A stretch of DNA of 64,000 nt from Leucobacter muris (GCF_004028235.1 NZ_CP035037.1:3147983-3211982), one strand, 5' to 3'. Counted from the first letter of the stretch, positions 25,423-36,171 are shown. Program-made: numbers and translations. Notes: generated by a model not told the origin, from the sequence alone.

Positions 25423-27681
25423 ATGAGCACCAGCACCTACGAGCTCGAGATCGGCGGCATGACCTGCGCCTCGTGCGCCGCCCGCATCGAGAAGAAGCTG
25501 AACCGGCTCGACGGCGTCGAGGCCAGCGTCAACTACGCCACCGAGAAGGCCCGCATCGCGGCGCCGGAGGGCTTCGACCCGCACCTGCTCATCGCCGAGG
25601 TCGAGAAGACCGGCTACACCGCCGAGCTCCCCGCGCCGCCGCCCGACGCGACCGGCGCCGACGACGGCGCGACCGAGCACGACGACCCCGAACTGCTCGC
25701 CCTGCGCCGCCGCCTCGTCGGCTCGGTCTGGCTGTCGGTGCCCGTGATCCTCGTCTCGATGATCCCCGCCCTGCAGTTCGACTACTGGCAGTGGGCCGCC
25801 CTCACCCTCACCGCCCCCGTCATCGCCTGGGCGGCCTGGCCCTTCCACCGGGCCGCCTGGGTCAACCTGAAGCACGGCGCCGCCACCATGGACACGCTCG
25901 TGTCGGTGGGCACCTCGGCCGCGTTCCTGTGGTCGCTGTACGCGCTGTTCCTCGGCACCGCCGGCGAGAGGGGCATGACGCACGCCTTCGAGATCACCGT
26001 CCACCCCCACGACGGCGCGGGCAACATCTACCTCGAGGTCGCTGCGGGCGTCACCATGTTCCTGCTGGCGGGGCGCTACTTCGAGAAGCGCTCGAAGCGC
26101 CAGGCCGGATCCGCGCTGCGCGCGCTGCTCGAGCTCGGAGCGAAGGACGTCGCGGTGCGGCGGGGCGGGGTCGAGACCCGCGTGCCCGTCGAGCAGCTCG
26201 AGGTCGGCGACGAGTTCATCGTGCGGCCCGGGGAGAAGATCGCCACCGACGGCGTGATCGTCGAGGGCGCCACCGCGGTCGACGCCTCCATGCTCACCGG
26301 CGAGTCGGTGCCCGTCGAGGCCGCCACCGGCGACAGCGTCACGGGCGGCACCGTCTCCACAAGCGGCCGCATCGTCGTGCGCGCCGACCGCATCGGCTCC
26401 GACACCCAGCTCGCCCGGATGGCGAGGATGGTCGAAGACGCCCAGTCGGGCAAGGCGCAGGTGCAGCGCCTTGCCGACCGCATCTCGGGCGTCTTCGTGC
26501 CGATCGTGCTCGTGATCGCCCTCGCGACGCTCATCACCTGGTTCGCGCTCGGATCCTCGGCGGCGAGCGCGTTCACCGCGGCCGTCGCCGTGCTCATCAT
26601 CGCCTGCCCCTGCGCGCTCGGGCTCGCGACTCCCACGGCCCTGCTCGTCGGCACCGGTCGCGGCGCTCAGCTCGGGATCCTGATCAAGGGCCCCGAGATC
26701 CTCGAGTCGACGCGCCGCGTCGACACCGTCGTGCTCGACAAGACGGGCACCGTCACGAGCGGGCGGATGGAGCTCGCCGAGGTGATCCCCGCAGCGGGTC
26801 AGGATCGAGACGAGCTGCTGCGCCGCGCGGGCGCCGTCGAGGCGGCCTCCGAGCACCCGATCGCGCAGGCCGTCGCGCGCGCCGCGGCCGACGAGCTCGG
26901 AGACCGGCTGCCGGCCGCCGAGTCGTTCCGCAACGTCGCCGGCCGGGGGGTCGCGGCGACCGTCGAGGGCACCGCGGTCATCGTGGGGCGCGACTCCCTG
27001 CTCGCGGACTGGGCCGTGACCGCCGACGCCGCACTGCTCGCCGAGAAGGACCGCCTCGAGGCCGCCGGGCGCACCGTGGTCGTCGCCGCCTGGGACGGCG
27101 AGGCCCGGGGCCTGCTCGCCGTCGCCGACAGCGTCAAGCCCACGAGCGCCGAAGCGATCCGCGCCCTGGAACGCCTGAGCCTCACCCCCGTGCTGCTCAC
27201 CGGCGACAACCGCGCCGTCGCCGAGCGCGTCGCCGCCGAGGTCGGCATCGATCGCGTGCACGCCGAGGTGCTGCCCGGCGACAAGGTCGACGTCGTCAGG
27301 GCGCTGCAGGCCGAGGGGCGCGTCGTCGCGATGGTCGGCGACGGCGTCAACGACGCCCCCGCCCTCGCGCAGGCCGACCTCGGCCTCGCCATGGGCACCG
27401 GAACCGACGCCGCCATCGAGGCCGCCGACATCACCCTCGTACGCGGCGACCTGCGCAGCGCGGCCGACGCCATCCGGCTGTCGCGCCGCACCCTCGCCAC
27501 CATCAAGGGCAACCTGTTCTGGGCCTTCGCCTACAACGTCGCCGCGATCCCCCTCGCGGCGCTCGGCCTGCTCAACCCGATGATCGCGGGGGCCGCGATG
27601 GCGTTCTCGAGCGTCTTCGTCGTGGGCAACAGCCTTCGCCTGCGCGGCTTCAGGGGCGCTTCGACTCGGCGTGAGCGGTAG
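25423..27681 (+). CDS. copA: Copper-translocating P1B-type ATPase
   Basis: A 752-residue Cu(I) exporter. It has one N-terminal HMA domain ([15 protein letters not shown], Cys15/Cys18), membrane helices with the CPC metal channel at residues 395-397 ([11 protein letters not shown]), the phosphorylation motif DKTGT at Asp439, the ATP-binding SEHPIAQAV (HP motif) and [16 protein letters not shown]. It is co-transcribed with copZ, 3 bp apart. The reading frame is intact and of normal length. It detoxifies cytoplasmic copper. Confidence 0.96.
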   Translation: MSTSTYELEIGGMTCASCAARIEKKLNRLDGVEASVNYATEKARIAAPEGFDPHLLIAEVEKTGYTAELPAPPPDATGADDGATEHDDPELLALRRRLVGSVWLSVPVILVSMIPALQFDYWQWAALTLTAPVIAWAAWPFHRAAWVNLKHGAATMDTLVSVGTSAAFLWSLYALFLGTAGERGMTHAFEITVHPHDGAGNIYLEVAAGVTMFLLAGRYFEKRSKRQAGSALRALLELGAKDVAVRRGGVETRVPVEQLEVGDEFIVRPGEKIATDGVIVEGATAVDASMLTGESVPVEAATGDSVTGGTVSTSGRIVVRADRIGSDTQLARMARMVEDAQSGKAQVQRLADRISGVFVPIVLVIALATLITWFALGSSAASAFTAAVAVLIIACPCALGLATPTALLVGTGRGAQLGILIKGPEILESTRRVDTVVLDKTGTVTSGRMELAEVIPAAGQDRDELLRRAGAVEAASEHPIAQAVARAAADELGDRLPAAESFRNVAGRGVAATVEGTAVIVGRDSLLADWAVTADAALLAEKDRLEAAGRTVVVAAWDGEARGLLAVADSVKPTSAEAIRALERLSLTPVLLTGDNRAVAERVAAEVGIDRVHAEVLPGDKVDVVRALQAEGRVVAMVGDGVNDAPALAQADLGLAMGTGTDAAIEAADITLVRGDLRSAADAIRLSRRTLATIKGNLFWAFAYNVAAIPLAALGLLNPMIAGAAMAFSSVFVVGNSLRLRGFRGASTRRER

Positions 27682-27709
27682 CGTCGAGTACCGAGAGATG
27701 GAGACACGG

Positions 27710-28723
27710 ATGCAGGACGAGTGCGAGCCCGAGTTCAGCGCCGGGCACCCCGAGCGCCCCGACGCCCGCGACGACGGCCACGGGCACGGGCACTCCCACG
27801 ACCACGGCGTCGGCGGCGGATCCGGGGCGCCCGGCACCGCGACCGCGAAGCACCGCAAGCGGCTGATCCTCGTGCTCTCCATCACCCTCGGCGTCTTCGT
27901 GGTGCAGGTGGCGGGCGCCTTCGTCTCGAACTCGCTGTCGCTGCTCGCCGACGCCGGGCATATGCTCACCGACGCCACCGGCGTCGCGATCGCGCTCATC
28001 GCGAGCCTCATCGCGGCGCTTCCCGCCACCTCGAAGCGCACCTTCGGCTACCTGCGCGTCGAGGTGCTCGCCGCGCTCGTCAACGGCATCGTGCTGGGCG
28101 TCATCGCGGTCGTCATCCTCGTGCAGGCGATCTCGCGCTTCGGTGCCGAGGTCGAGGTGCACTCGGGGCCCATGCTCGTGGCGGCCGTGATCGGCGCCGC
28201 GGCGAACCTGGTCTCGCTGCTGATCCTGCAGTCCGGCCAGAAGGAGAGCCTCAACGTGCGGGGCGCCTACCTCGAGGTGCTCGGCGACCTGCTCGGCTCG
28301 ATCGCCGTCATCATCGCCGGCATCGTCATCATGCTCACCGGTTGGAACGCCGTCGACCAGATCGCCTCGATCCTCATCGCCCTGCTCATCTTCCCGCGCG
28401 CGATCAGCCTGCTGCGCGACGTCGTCGACGTGCTGCTCGAGGCCTCCCCCAAGAACATCGACGTCGACGCGGCCCGCGACCACATGCTCGCCGTGCCGGG
28501 CGTCACCGAGGTGCACGACGTGCACGCCTGGACCATCACCTCTGGGGTGCCCGCCTTCTCGGCCCACGTCACGGTCTCCGATGCGGCCTGGAGCGAGCGC
28601 GACTACCACGCGATCCTCGACGAGCTGCGGGCCTGCCTGCACGAGCACTTCGACACCTCCCACGTCACGCTGCAGCTCGAACCCGCGAGCCACGGCGAGA
28701 ACTCCTCACATGCACATGCGTGA
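27710..28723 (+). CDS. Cation diffusion facilitator (CzcD/ZitB-like metal exporter)
   Basis: A 337-residue CDF protein with six membrane helices. A histidine-rich N-terminus (HGHGHSHDHG) precedes helix 1. The metal-site motifs are LSLLADAGHMLTDA in helix 2 and YLEVLGDLLGS in helix 5, the latter with Glu in place of the His found in ZitB, as I recall for CzcD. A cytoplasmic C-terminal domain contains VHDVHAWTITSG. The start is uncertain: ATG at 27710 has GGAG at 6 bases, ATG at 27698 and GTG at 27671 are alternatives, and the last would overlap copA. It directly follows copA and may be read with it. Zinc, cobalt or cadmium are likely substrates. Confidence 0.88.
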   Translation: MQDECEPEFSAGHPERPDARDDGHGHGHSHDHGVGGGSGAPGTATAKHRKRLILVLSITLGVFVVQVAGAFVSNSLSLLADAGHMLTDATGVAIALIASLIAALPATSKRTFGYLRVEVLAALVNGIVLGVIAVVILVQAISRFGAEVEVHSGPMLVAAVIGAAANLVSLLILQSGQKESLNVRGAYLEVLGDLLGSIAVIIAGIVIMLTGWNAVDQIASILIALLIFPRAISLLRDVVDVLLEASPKNIDVDAARDHMLAVPGVTEVHDVHAWTITSGVPAFSAHVTVSDAAWSERDYHAILDELRACLHEHFDTSHVTLQLEPASHGENSSHAHA

Positions 28724-28759
28724 CTGCGGTCCCCTCAGGTCGGCGAGGAGAGTGGAGCT

Positions 28760-28782
28760 CCGCGCGCCTCGGCGGCGCGCGG
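28760..28782. terminator. GC hairpin after the CDF gene
   Basis: CCGCGCGCC (28760-28768) pairs perfectly with GGCGCGCGG (28774-28782) around a 5-base loop, 37 bp after the stop of the metal exporter gene. Confidence 0.55.
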
Positions 28783-28895
28783 GGCGACGAAGGAGCAACG
28801 CGCGAGGGGTCCCCGTCCGGGCGCGGAGACCGGTCTCCGAACCGCGACACGCCCGGCCCTCCCCTCGCGCAGGCGCAGAACCGCGCCGATCCTTA

Positions 28896-28912
28896 TTTTG
28901 AGTTATTCAAAA
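28896..28912. promoter_or_regulatory. Fur-type operator of the furA-katG promoter
   Basis: TTTTGAGTTATTCAAAA is a 17-bp palindrome (6+5+6) in the only AT-rich stretch of the region, 16 bp before the furA start. Regulators of this subgroup repress their own furA-katG operon through such an AT-rich site. Confidence 0.7.
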
Positions 28913-28928
28913 CAAGTAGGCTGATGCC

Positions 28929-29432
28929 ATGAGCGCGAACACCCCGGCCCCTCACGAACCGTGGAGCAGCCTGCTCCGCGCGCGCGGGCTGCGCGTCACC
29001 GAGGGCCGCCTCTCCGCTCTCGACCACATCGCCGCCCACCCGCACAGCTCGGCCGCCGCCATCCACACGGCCCTCGCCGAGCAGCAGCCGTCGCTCTCCC
29101 CCCAGTCGGTGCACAACATCGTCAACGACCTCACCCAGCACGGCCTGCTGCGCCGCATCGACCCGCCCGACTCCGGCAGCGCCCTCTACGAGACCCGCCT
29201 GCACGACAACCACCATCACGTGCAGTGCATCGTCTGCCACCGCATCGAAGACGTCGACTGCGCCCTCGGCGCGGCGCCGTGCATGCTGCCCCCGCAGACC
29301 CACGGCATGCGCATCATCGAGGCCACCGTCACCTTCCGCGGCATCTGCGCCGTCTGCGAACGGCGGGCCGAGACGCGCGAGGCCGATCCCGAGGCCGCAA
29401 CCGCGGCCGCCGGATCCGCACCAGCCGCCTGA
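28929..29432 (+). CDS. furA: Fur family transcriptional regulator of the FurA/CatR type
   Basis: A 167-residue metal- or peroxide-sensing repressor. It has an N-terminal winged helix ([21 protein letters not shown], then [22 protein letters not shown]) and a C-terminal dimer domain with the metal site [15 protein letters not shown]. The zinc cysteines are Cys100, Cys103, Cys140 and Cys143. It sits upstream of katG, the classical actinobacterial pair, and behind an AT-rich palindrome. It presumably represses katG until oxidised by peroxide. The tail beyond residue 145 is an alanine-rich extension. Confidence 0.9.
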   Translation: MSANTPAPHEPWSSLLRARGLRVTEGRLSALDHIAAHPHSSAAAIHTALAEQQPSLSPQSVHNIVNDLTQHGLLRRIDPPDSGSALYETRLHDNHHHVQCIVCHRIEDVDCALGAAPCMLPPQTHGMRIIEATVTFRGICAVCERRAETREADPEAATAAAGSAPAA

Positions 29433-29524
29433 TCCGCACCCCGCCGCGAGCTCGACGCCGAGCCCCTCCGCGGCTCCCCCATGCCCGAACACGTCCAGCA
29501 CACCCCCGAAGAAAGGAACCGGCA

Positions 29525-31756
29525 TTGACTGACGAGCTCAAGTGCCCCGTCGACCACAGCGGCAGGGGCCCCGCCCCCACCGAGGGCACGGCGAAGCCCG
29601 CCGCAGGCGCGACCACCAACACCGACTGGTGGCCCGACCGCCTCAACCTGAAGATCCTTGCCAAGAACCCCGACGTCGCCAACCCCCAGGGCGCCGACTT
29701 CGACTACCGCGCCGCCTTCGAGACGCTCGACCTGCCCGCCGTGAAGGCCGACATCGCCGAGGTGCTCACCGATTCGCAGCCCTGGTGGCCCGCCGACTTC
29801 GGCAACTACGGCCCGCTCTTCATCCGCATGGCCTGGCACTCGGCCGGCACCTACCGCGTCTTCGACGGCCGCGGCGGCGGCACCGGCCAGCAGCGCTTCG
29901 CGCCCCTCAACAGCTGGCCCGACAACGTCGGCCTCGACAAGGCGCGCCGCCTGCTGTGGCCCGTCAAGAAGAAGTACGGCAAGTCGCTCTCGTGGGGCGA
30001 CCTCATGATCCTCGCAGGCAACGTCGCGCACGAGCAGATGGGCATGCCCACCTTCGGCTTCGCCGGCGGTCGCCCCGACGTGTGGGAGCCGGACGACGAC
30101 GTGTACTGGGGCTCCGAGGGCAGCTGGCTCGGCGACGAGGCCCGCCTCGGCGACGACGGCAAGGCCAAGCTCTCCGAACCGCTCGGCGCCACCATGATGG
30201 GCCTCATCTACGTCAACCCCGAGGGCCCGCGCGCGAGCGGCGACCCCCTCGCCGCGGCGCTCCAGATCCGCGAGACCTTCGCCCGCATGGCCATGAACGA
30301 CGAGGAGACCGTCGCCCTCATCGCCGGCGGCCACACCTTCGGCAAGACCCACGGCGCCGCCCCCGAGGGCGACCACGTCGCGGCCGAGCCCGAGGGCGCC
30401 CCCATGGAGCAGATGGGCCTCGGCTGGAAGAGCAGCTTCGGCACCGGCCACGGCAAGGACACCATCGGCTCGGGCCTCGAGGTCACCTGGACCTACCACC
30501 CCACGCGCTGGGACAACGAGTTCTTCCACATCCTCTTCGCCTACGAGTGGGAGAAGGTCGACGGCCCCGGCGGCCACCACCACTGGCGTCCGAAGGACGG
30601 CGGCGGATCCGACATGGTGCCCGAGGCCGACTTCAGCGGCCGCCGCGAGCCCCGCATGCTCACCACCGACATCTCGCTGCGCGAGGATCCGATCTACCGC
30701 GAGATCTCGATGCGCTACCGCGACGACCAGCGCGCCTTCACCGAGGCCTACGCTCGCGCCTGGTTCAAGCTCACCCACCGCGATCTCGGCCCGAAGTCGC
30801 GCTACCTCGGCCCCGAGGTTCCGTCGGAGGATCTGATCTGGCAGGATCCGATCCCGGCGCGCAACTACGAGCTGATCGACGCCGCCGACGTCGCCGCCCT
30901 CGAGCAGCGCATCGCCGAATCCGGCCTGACCGTCGCCGAGCTCGTCTCGACCGGCTGGGCGGCGGCCGCCACCTACCGCGGCAGCGACAAGCGCGGCGGC
31001 GCGAACGGCGGCCGCATCCGCCTCGAGCCGCAGCGCGACTGGGAGGTCAACAACCCCGAGCGCCTCGCCCGGGTGCTGCAGGTGCTCGACGGCGTCAAGG
31101 CGCAGTTCGACGCCGAGAACGAGGCCACCGGCAAGCGCGTCTCGATCGCCGACCTCACGGTGCTCGCCGGCAACGTGGGCGTGAAGCAGGCCGCCGAGGC
31201 CGCGGGCCGCACGGTCTCGATCCCCTTCACCCCGGGTCGCACCGACGCCTCGCAGCAGCAGACCGACGTCGAGTCGTTCGAGTACCTCAACCCGGCCGCC
31301 GACGGCTTCCGCAACTACGAGAGCCCGCGGGCACTCGGACGCCCCGCCGAGCAGCTGCTCGTCGACCGCGCCAACCTGCTCACCCTGTCGGCCCCCGAGA
31401 TGACCGTGCTCGTCGGCGGTCTGCGCGTGCTCGACGCCAACTGGGACGGCTCGAAGCACGGCGTGCTCACCGACCGCCCGGGCGTGCTCACGAACGACTT
31501 CTTCGTGAACCTGCTCGATCTGAACACGAACTGGCGCGCGATCGACCCCGAGTCGCGCACCTTCCAGGCCATCGATGAGACTACGGGCGAGGAGACCTGG
31601 ACCGGCACCCGCGCCGACCTCGTGTTCGGCTCGAACAGCGAGCTGCGCGCGGTCGCCGAGGTGTACGCCAGCGACGACGCCGCCGACCGGTTCGTCGACG
31701 ACTTCGTGCGCGCCTGGGTCAAGGTCGCGAACCTCGACCGCTTCGATCTGCGGTAG
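29525..31756 (+). CDS. katG: Catalase-peroxidase
   Basis: A 743-residue bifunctional haem catalase-peroxidase. The distal site is [11 protein letters not shown] with Arg101, Trp104 and His105. The Tyr of IYVNPEGP and the Met of EQMGLGWKS supply the Met-Tyr-Trp adduct, and the proximal His is in [13 protein letters not shown]. The C-terminal duplicated domain is present and complete. There is no ATG; I chose the TTG at 29525 because AAAGGA precedes it and the product then begins [13 protein letters not shown], aligned with other KatG starts. It lies 92 bp after furA. Confidence 0.95.
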   Translation: MTDELKCPVDHSGRGPAPTEGTAKPAAGATTNTDWWPDRLNLKILAKNPDVANPQGADFDYRAAFETLDLPAVKADIAEVLTDSQPWWPADFGNYGPLFIRMAWHSAGTYRVFDGRGGGTGQQRFAPLNSWPDNVGLDKARRLLWPVKKKYGKSLSWGDLMILAGNVAHEQMGMPTFGFAGGRPDVWEPDDDVYWGSEGSWLGDEARLGDDGKAKLSEPLGATMMGLIYVNPEGPRASGDPLAAALQIRETFARMAMNDEETVALIAGGHTFGKTHGAAPEGDHVAAEPEGAPMEQMGLGWKSSFGTGHGKDTIGSGLEVTWTYHPTRWDNEFFHILFAYEWEKVDGPGGHHHWRPKDGGGSDMVPEADFSGRREPRMLTTDISLREDPIYREISMRYRDDQRAFTEAYARAWFKLTHRDLGPKSRYLGPEVPSEDLIWQDPIPARNYELIDAADVAALEQRIAESGLTVAELVSTGWAAAATYRGSDKRGGANGGRIRLEPQRDWEVNNPERLARVLQVLDGVKAQFDAENEATGKRVSIADLTVLAGNVGVKQAAEAAGRTVSIPFTPGRTDASQQQTDVESFEYLNPAADGFRNYESPRALGRPAEQLLVDRANLLTLSAPEMTVLVGGLRVLDANWDGSKHGVLTDRPGVLTNDFFVNLLDLNTNWRAIDPESRTFQAIDETTGEETWTGTRADLVFGSNSELRAVAEVYASDDAADRFVDDFVRAWVKVANLDRFDLR

Positions 31757-31773
31757 CCGACGCTCGGCCTCGG

Positions 31774-31852
31774 CGAGGGGATGCCTTCCTGTCGCGAGGA
31801 TGCCTGAACACCCGTTCGCCCGGCATCCTCCCGACGGGGAGGCATCCCCTCG
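31774..31852. terminator. Nested double hairpin between convergent katG and GNAT genes
   Basis: Outer arms CGAGGGGATGCCT (31774-31786) and AGGCATCCCCTCG (31840-31852) are a perfect 13-bp inverted repeat. Inside it, GAGGATGCC (31796-31804) and GGCATCCTC (31822-31830) form a second one. The inner and outer arms are themselves near-copies, so alternative pairings are possible. It lies between the ends of katG and the acetyltransferase gene. Confidence 0.7.
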
Positions 31853-31887
31853 TCGCACGTCGACGGTGCGGGTGCGGCAAGCGCCCC

Positions 31888-32511
31888 TCAGCCGAGCCTC
31901 GGGCCGCCCTCCGGCTGCGCCAGGTGCCGCGCCACGCGCTGCTCGAGGCCGAGCCGCACGCCCGGCCACTCGGTGCGGGTGATCGAGAACACCACGGTGT
32001 CGCGCAGGTAGCCCGCGGGCTGCCGCAGGTGCGCGCGCAGGACGCCGTCCTGCCGCGCCCCGAGCCTCGCGATCGCCTCCCGCGACTGGTGGTTGTGGGA
32101 GTCGGTGCGGAACTCGACCGCCGGGCAGTCCCAGACCTCGAAGGCGTGCGCGAGCAGCAGCAGCTTCGACTCGGGGTTCGTGCCGGTGCCGTGCGCGCCG
32201 GCCGCGTTCCAGGTCGAGCCGATCTCGACCCGGGGCGTCGCGGCGTCGATGTTCATGAACGTGGTCATGCCGATCACGCGGCCCGTGTCGTTGCGGCGCG
32301 CGGTGAAGGGCAGCATCGACCCGCACCGCTGCAGCTCGAGGCGCCGGTCGATCTCGGCCGCCATGCCGTCGGGCGCCGGGATGCTCGTGTACCAGAGCCG
32401 CCACATCTCGCCATCCTGCACGGCCTCGACGAGCCCGTCGTGGTGCTCGGGCGCGAGCGGCTCGAGCGTGACGAGCCGGCCCCGCAGCACGCCCGGATGT
32501 TCGAGTGTCAT
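31888..32511 (-). CDS. GNAT family N-acetyltransferase (RimJ/RimL type)
   Basis: A 207-residue acetyltransferase. The N-terminus LRGRLVTLEPLAPEHHDGLV is typical of the RimJ/RimL group, followed by VIGMTTFMNIDAATPRVEIGSTW, the acetyl-CoA loop GAHGTGTNPESKLLLLAHAF, and NHQSREAIARLGARQDGVLR. It begins 16 bp after the E2 gene, so it is probably the last gene of the 2-oxoacid dehydrogenase operon. The substrate is unknown. Confidence 0.88.
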   Translation of the reverse strand: MTLEHPGVLRGRLVTLEPLAPEHHDGLVEAVQDGEMWRLWYTSIPAPDGMAAEIDRRLELQRCGSMLPFTARRNDTGRVIGMTTFMNIDAATPRVEIGSTWNAAGAHGTGTNPESKLLLLAHAFEVWDCPAVEFRTDSHNHQSREAIARLGARQDGVLRAHLRQPAGYLRDTVVFSITRTEWPGVRLGLEQRVARHLAQPEGGPRLG

Positions 32512-32527
32512 CTGGTCGCCCCGACGA

Positions 32528-33880
32528 TCAGTCCAGCAGCAGCGCGGGCTCTTCGAGCACGGACGCCACGTCGGCGACGAAGCGCGAGATCACGTCTCCG
32601 TCGACGATGCGGTGGTCGAACGATCCGCCGACGGTGGTGACCATCCGGGGTCGCACCTCGCCGTCGACCACCCACGGCTTCTGCTTGATGGTGCCCATCG
32701 CCATGATGGCGCACTCGCCGGGGTTGAGGATCGGGGTGCCGAAGTCCATGCCGAAGACGCCGATGTTGGTGATCGTGATGGTGCCGTTCTGCATCTCGGC
32801 GGGCTGGGTGCGGCCGTCGCGCGCCGTGATCGTGAGCTGCTCGATCGCCTTCGCCAGGTCGAGCAGGCTGAGGTCTTGCGCGTCCTTGATGTTGGGCACC
32901 ACGAGGCCGCGCGGCGTGGCCGCGGCGATGCCGAGGTTCACGAAGTTGTGTCGGATGATCTCGGTGTCGGTGAAGGTGGAGTTCACCTCGGGGTTGCGCC
33001 GGATCGCCCAGAGCATCGCCTTCGCGAAGATGAGCAGCGGTGACACCTTGACGCCCGCGAAGTCGGTGGAGTTCTTGAGGCGCTTCACGAACTCCATCGT
33101 GCGGGTCGCGTCGACGTCGGTGAAGACGCCCACGTGGGGCGCCTCGGTCGAGCTGGCCACCATCGCCTTCGCGATCTGCTTGCGCATGCCCTTCAGCGGG
33201 ATGCGCTCCTCGCGGGCCTCCGACGCCTCGGGGGTGGAGATGTTGCGGAAGAGGCTCGCCTGGGTGGCGTGCCGCACCACGTCGTCGCGCAGGATCTCGC
33301 CGGCGATGCCGGTGCCCGAGACCTGCGAGAGGTCGACGCCGAGATCCTTTGCGAGCTTGCGGATCGGCGGCTTCGCGATGATCGGGGCTGCCTCGGCGAC
33401 CGGGATCGGCGCGTGCGCGCGCGGCGACCCGTTCAACAGCGGTTCGCCGCCGCGACGACGGCGCGACTTCACCGCGCCGCCCGCCCCGTAGCCGACGAGC
33501 ACGGCGCCGCCCTCGTCCTCGTGCTCCACGCTCGCAGCCGCGTCGGCGACCGCGGCGCGGGTCTCCTCGTCGGCGCCCGCCGACTCCGCACCCGCCGGCT
33601 CCGCCCCGGGCGCCGCTGCGGCCTCGCCGCCCTCGGACCCCGCCGTCGTGACGCGCAGGATCGGATCGCCCACGGGAACGGTCTGACCGATCTCGGCGAG
33701 CAGCTCGGTGACCGTGCCGGTGAACGGCGACGGCAGTTCGACGAGCGACTTCGCGGTCTCGATCTCGCAGATCACCTGGTTGAGCTCGACCGTGTCGCCG
33801 GGCGAGACGTGCCAGGTGACGATCTCGGCCTCGGTCAGGCCCTCGCCCACGTCGGGAAGGGGGAACGTCATCTCGCTCAT
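32528..33880 (-). CDS. bkdC: 2-oxoacid dehydrogenase E2 component (dihydrolipoamide acyltransferase)
   Basis: A 450-residue acyltransferase core of a branched-chain 2-oxoacid dehydrogenase complex. One N-terminal lipoyl domain carries the lipoylated Lys44 in [10 protein letters not shown]. An alanine-rich linker (about 80-165) leads to a peripheral subunit-binding domain ([19 protein letters not shown]). The C-terminal catalytic domain ends with [10 protein letters not shown], where His423 and Asp427 are catalytic. It follows the two E1 genes by 28 bp. No E3 gene is adjacent. The E1/E2 sequences favour branched-chain over pyruvate dehydrogenase. Confidence 0.92.
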   Translation of the reverse strand: MSEMTFPLPDVGEGLTEAEIVTWHVSPGDTVELNQVICEIETAKSLVELPSPFTGTVTELLAEIGQTVPVGDPILRVTTAGSEGGEAAAAPGAEPAGAESAGADEETRAAVADAAASVEHEDEGGAVLVGYGAGGAVKSRRRRGGEPLLNGSPRAHAPIPVAEAAPIIAKPPIRKLAKDLGVDLSQVSGTGIAGEILRDDVVRHATQASLFRNISTPEASEAREERIPLKGMRKQIAKAMVASSTEAPHVGVFTDVDATRTMEFVKRLKNSTDFAGVKVSPLLIFAKAMLWAIRRNPEVNSTFTDTEIIRHNFVNLGIAAATPRGLVVPNIKDAQDLSLLDLAKAIEQLTITARDGRTQPAEMQNGTITITNIGVFGMDFGTPILNPGECAIMAMGTIKQKPWVVDGEVRPRMVTTVGGSFDHRIVDGDVISRFVADVASVLEEPALLLD

Positions 33881-33908
33881 GGTTGCTCCTGGGATTCGGT
33901 GGGAGGTT

Positions 33909-34973
33909 CTAATAGTGCATCGTGCGGTCGACGGCCTCGAGCACGCGGTCGGCGTCGGGCAGGTAGAGCGATTCGACGGCGGCCGCAGGGAACGGCACGT
34001 CGTAGCCGGAGACGCGCAGCACCGGCGCCTGCAGGGAGTAGAACGCGCGCTCGGCGACGGTCGCGGCGATCTCGCTGCCGATGCTCGCGTTGCCGACCGC
34101 CTCCTGCGCGACCACGAGACGCCCGGTCTTGCGCACGGAGGCGAGCAGCGGCTCGTAGTCGATCGGCGAGACGCTGCGCAGGTCGACGACCTCGAGGCTC
34201 GTGCCCTCGGACTGCGCGACCTCGGCGGCCTGCAGCAGCGTCGTCACCATCGCGCCGTGGCCGACGACGGTACAGTCGGTGCCCGTGCGGGCGATCCGGG
34301 TCTGGTGGAGGCCCGCGGCCGGCGCCGCCGGATCGACCTCGCCCTTCTGCCAGTACTTCGCCTTGGGCTCGAAGAACAGCACGGGATCGTTCGAGGCGAT
34401 CGCCTGCTGAATCATCCAGTAGGCGTCGTTCGGCGTCGACGGCGCGACGACGCGCAGGCCAGGGGTGTGCGCGAAGTACGCCTCGGGGCTCTCCTCGTGG
34501 TGCTCGATGGAGTTGATGTGCCCGCCGTAGGGCACGCGGATGACCACCGGCATGTCGACCCGGCCGTCGTGGCGGGCGCGGATCTTCGCGAGCTGCGTGA
34601 CGATCTGGTTGAAGGCCGGGAAGATGAAGCCGTCGAACTGGATCTCGATGACGGGGCGGTAGCCGCGCATCGCGAGGCCGATCGCGCTGCCGACGATGCC
34701 GGCCTCGGCGAGCGGGGTGTCGAGCACGCGGGCCGAGCCGAAGTCTGCCTGCAGCCGGTCGGTCACGCGGAAGACGCCGCCGAGCGGGCCGATGTCCTCA
34801 CCCATGAGCAGCACTCGCTCGTCGGCGGCCATCGCGGCGCGCAGCCCCTCGTTGATGGCGCGGGCGAGCGGGAGGGTGGTGCGCTCGGACAGCGTGGCGA
34901 CGGTCTGCCCGTCGACGCGCTCGGTATCCGGCTGAGCCGGGCGGCTGGAGGTCTCGGTGTGCGTGGCGCTCAT
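33909..34973 (-). CDS. bkdB: 2-oxoacid dehydrogenase E1 component, beta subunit
   Basis: A 354-residue transketolase-like beta subunit. Recognisable blocks are [56 protein letters not shown], the RVPYGG loop and [16 protein letters not shown], with a C-terminal Transketolase_C domain. The ATG at 34973 overlaps the E1alpha stop (ATGA), and AAGGA is 9 bases upstream, so the two subunits are made in a fixed ratio. It works with E1alpha and E2 in the oxidative decarboxylation of branched-chain 2-oxoacids. Confidence 0.93.
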   Translation of the reverse strand: MSATHTETSSRPAQPDTERVDGQTVATLSERTTLPLARAINEGLRAAMAADERVLLMGEDIGPLGGVFRVTDRLQADFGSARVLDTPLAEAGIVGSAIGLAMRGYRPVIEIQFDGFIFPAFNQIVTQLAKIRARHDGRVDMPVVIRVPYGGHINSIEHHEESPEAYFAHTPGLRVVAPSTPNDAYWMIQQAIASNDPVLFFEPKAKYWQKGEVDPAAPAAGLHQTRIARTGTDCTVVGHGAMVTTLLQAAEVAQSEGTSLEVVDLRSVSPIDYEPLLASVRKTGRLVVAQEAVGNASIGSEIAATVAERAFYSLQAPVLRVSGYDVPFPAAAVESLYLPDADRVLEAVDRTMHY

Positions 34974-36157
34974 TCTGCTGATCCTTCCGAGAACGACGAC
35001 TCGTAGCGCTCGAACCACTCCCGCTGCTCGTCGATGCGCGGATGGGGCTCGGAGTAGACGTGGTCGAACATCGACCCGGGCTGCGGGGCGGGCAGGCTCA
35101 GTATGCCGTCGCGGACCCGCTTCGCCTCGCGCTCCGCCTCCTCGCGCGCCTCCTCGAAGAACGCGTCGTCGATGCCCAGCGTGCGCAGGTGCGCCTCGAA
35201 GCGGGCGATCGGGTCGCGCTGCTGCCACGCCTCGAGCTCGCCGGCCGGCCGGTAGCGCGTGGGGTCGTCGGCGGTGGTGTGCGCGCCGACGCGGTAGGTG
35301 AGCGCCTCGATGTATCCCGGGCCGCCCCCCGTGCGCGCCTCTCGCAGGAATCGGCGCCCTACCGCGTACGCGGCGAGCGGGTCGTTGCCGTCGATCTGCA
35401 CGCTGCGCAGGCCGAAGCCGAGAGCGCGGCGGTAGAGCGGGGTGCGCGACTGGCGCGCGACCGGCACCGAGATGGCCCAGCCGTTGTTCTGCACCACGAA
35501 GACCTCGGGGGTCTGGTAGCTGGCGGCGAAGATCATGGCCTCGTTGGCGTCGCCCTGGCTGGAGGTGCCGTCGCCGTAGAACACCATGGTGGCCTCGCCC
35601 GTCGCGGTGCCCGGCTCGCCCGCGTCCATGCTCGTGTCGCCCGCGCGACGCTTGGCGTCGAGCAGCTGACCGAGCGCGTTGCCGGTGGCGTGCTGGGTCT
35701 GCGCGCCGAGCACCAGCGTGTAGAGGTGGAAGTTGCCGTGCGCCGGGTCGGTCACGTCCCAGCCGCCGTGGGTGAGGCCGCGGAACTGCGCGGCGATCTG
35801 CAGGAAGCCCACGCCGCGGATCAGCGCGACGGCGTGCTCCCGGTAGGCGGGGAAGATGTGATCCTGCGCTTCGGCGGCGCGGCCGAGGCCGACCTGGCAG
35901 CCCTCCTGCCCCACGCTGGGCACCCACAGCGCGAGCTGCCCCTGCCGCTGCAGGTGGGCGCACTCGGTGTCGAAGGCGCGCGTGGAGACCATGTCGCGGT
36001 ACCACTGCTTGAAGTCATCGATCCCGACGGCCGAGAGCTCGTCGGCGAACTCGGCGGCGGTCGCCGAGGGCGCGTAGGCGCCCGCCTCGTCGAGGAAGCG
36101 GATCGGCTCGGGATCCGCCCCACCGTGCAGCGGGCCGTAAGTCGTCTGTTCGCTCAT
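34970..36157 (-). CDS. bkdA: 2-oxoacid dehydrogenase E1 component, alpha subunit
   Basis: A 395-residue ThDP-dependent subunit. The ThDP motif is VFYGDGTSSQGDANEAMIFA with QNNGWAIS after it. Upstream blocks are SVGQEGCQVGLGRA and FPAYREHAVALIRG, and the phosphorylation-loop-like region is YRVGAHTTADDPTRYR, typical of branched-chain enzymes. It starts the bkd operon. A TACACT element ends 8 bases before the ATG, so its own promoter is likely even though the aminotransferase lies 78 bp upstream on the same strand. Confidence 0.93.
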   Translation of the reverse strand: MSEQTTYGPLHGGADPEPIRFLDEAGAYAPSATAAEFADELSAVGIDDFKQWYRDMVSTRAFDTECAHLQRQGQLALWVPSVGQEGCQVGLGRAAEAQDHIFPAYREHAVALIRGVGFLQIAAQFRGLTHGGWDVTDPAHGNFHLYTLVLGAQTQHATGNALGQLLDAKRRAGDTSMDAGEPGTATGEATMVFYGDGTSSQGDANEAMIFAASYQTPEVFVVQNNGWAISVPVARQSRTPLYRRALGFGLRSVQIDGNDPLAAYAVGRRFLREARTGGGPGYIEALTYRVGAHTTADDPTRYRPAGELEAWQQRDPIARFEAHLRTLGIDDAFFEEAREEAEREAKRVRDGILSLPAPQPGSMFDHVYSEPHPRIDEQREWFERYESSFSEGSAE

Positions 36158-36165
36158 CCTGACCC

Positions 36166-36171
36166 AGTGTA
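36166..36171 (-). promoter_or_regulatory. Candidate -10 hexamer for leaderless bkdA
   Basis: On the minus strand TACACT ends 8 bases before the E1alpha ATG, with only CAGG between. Confidence 0.35.

Noticed and set aside
25027..28041. Continuation of the mshA frame upstream as a 1430-residue protein on the minus strand
   Set aside because: It is antisense to copZ, copA and the CDF gene and has shadow composition (Arg, Gly, Val, Asp runs). The real MshA N-terminus is at 25026.
29216..32404. A 1062-residue open frame opposite katG
   Set aside because: It is a GC-driven antisense frame. KatG on the plus strand has all family motifs.
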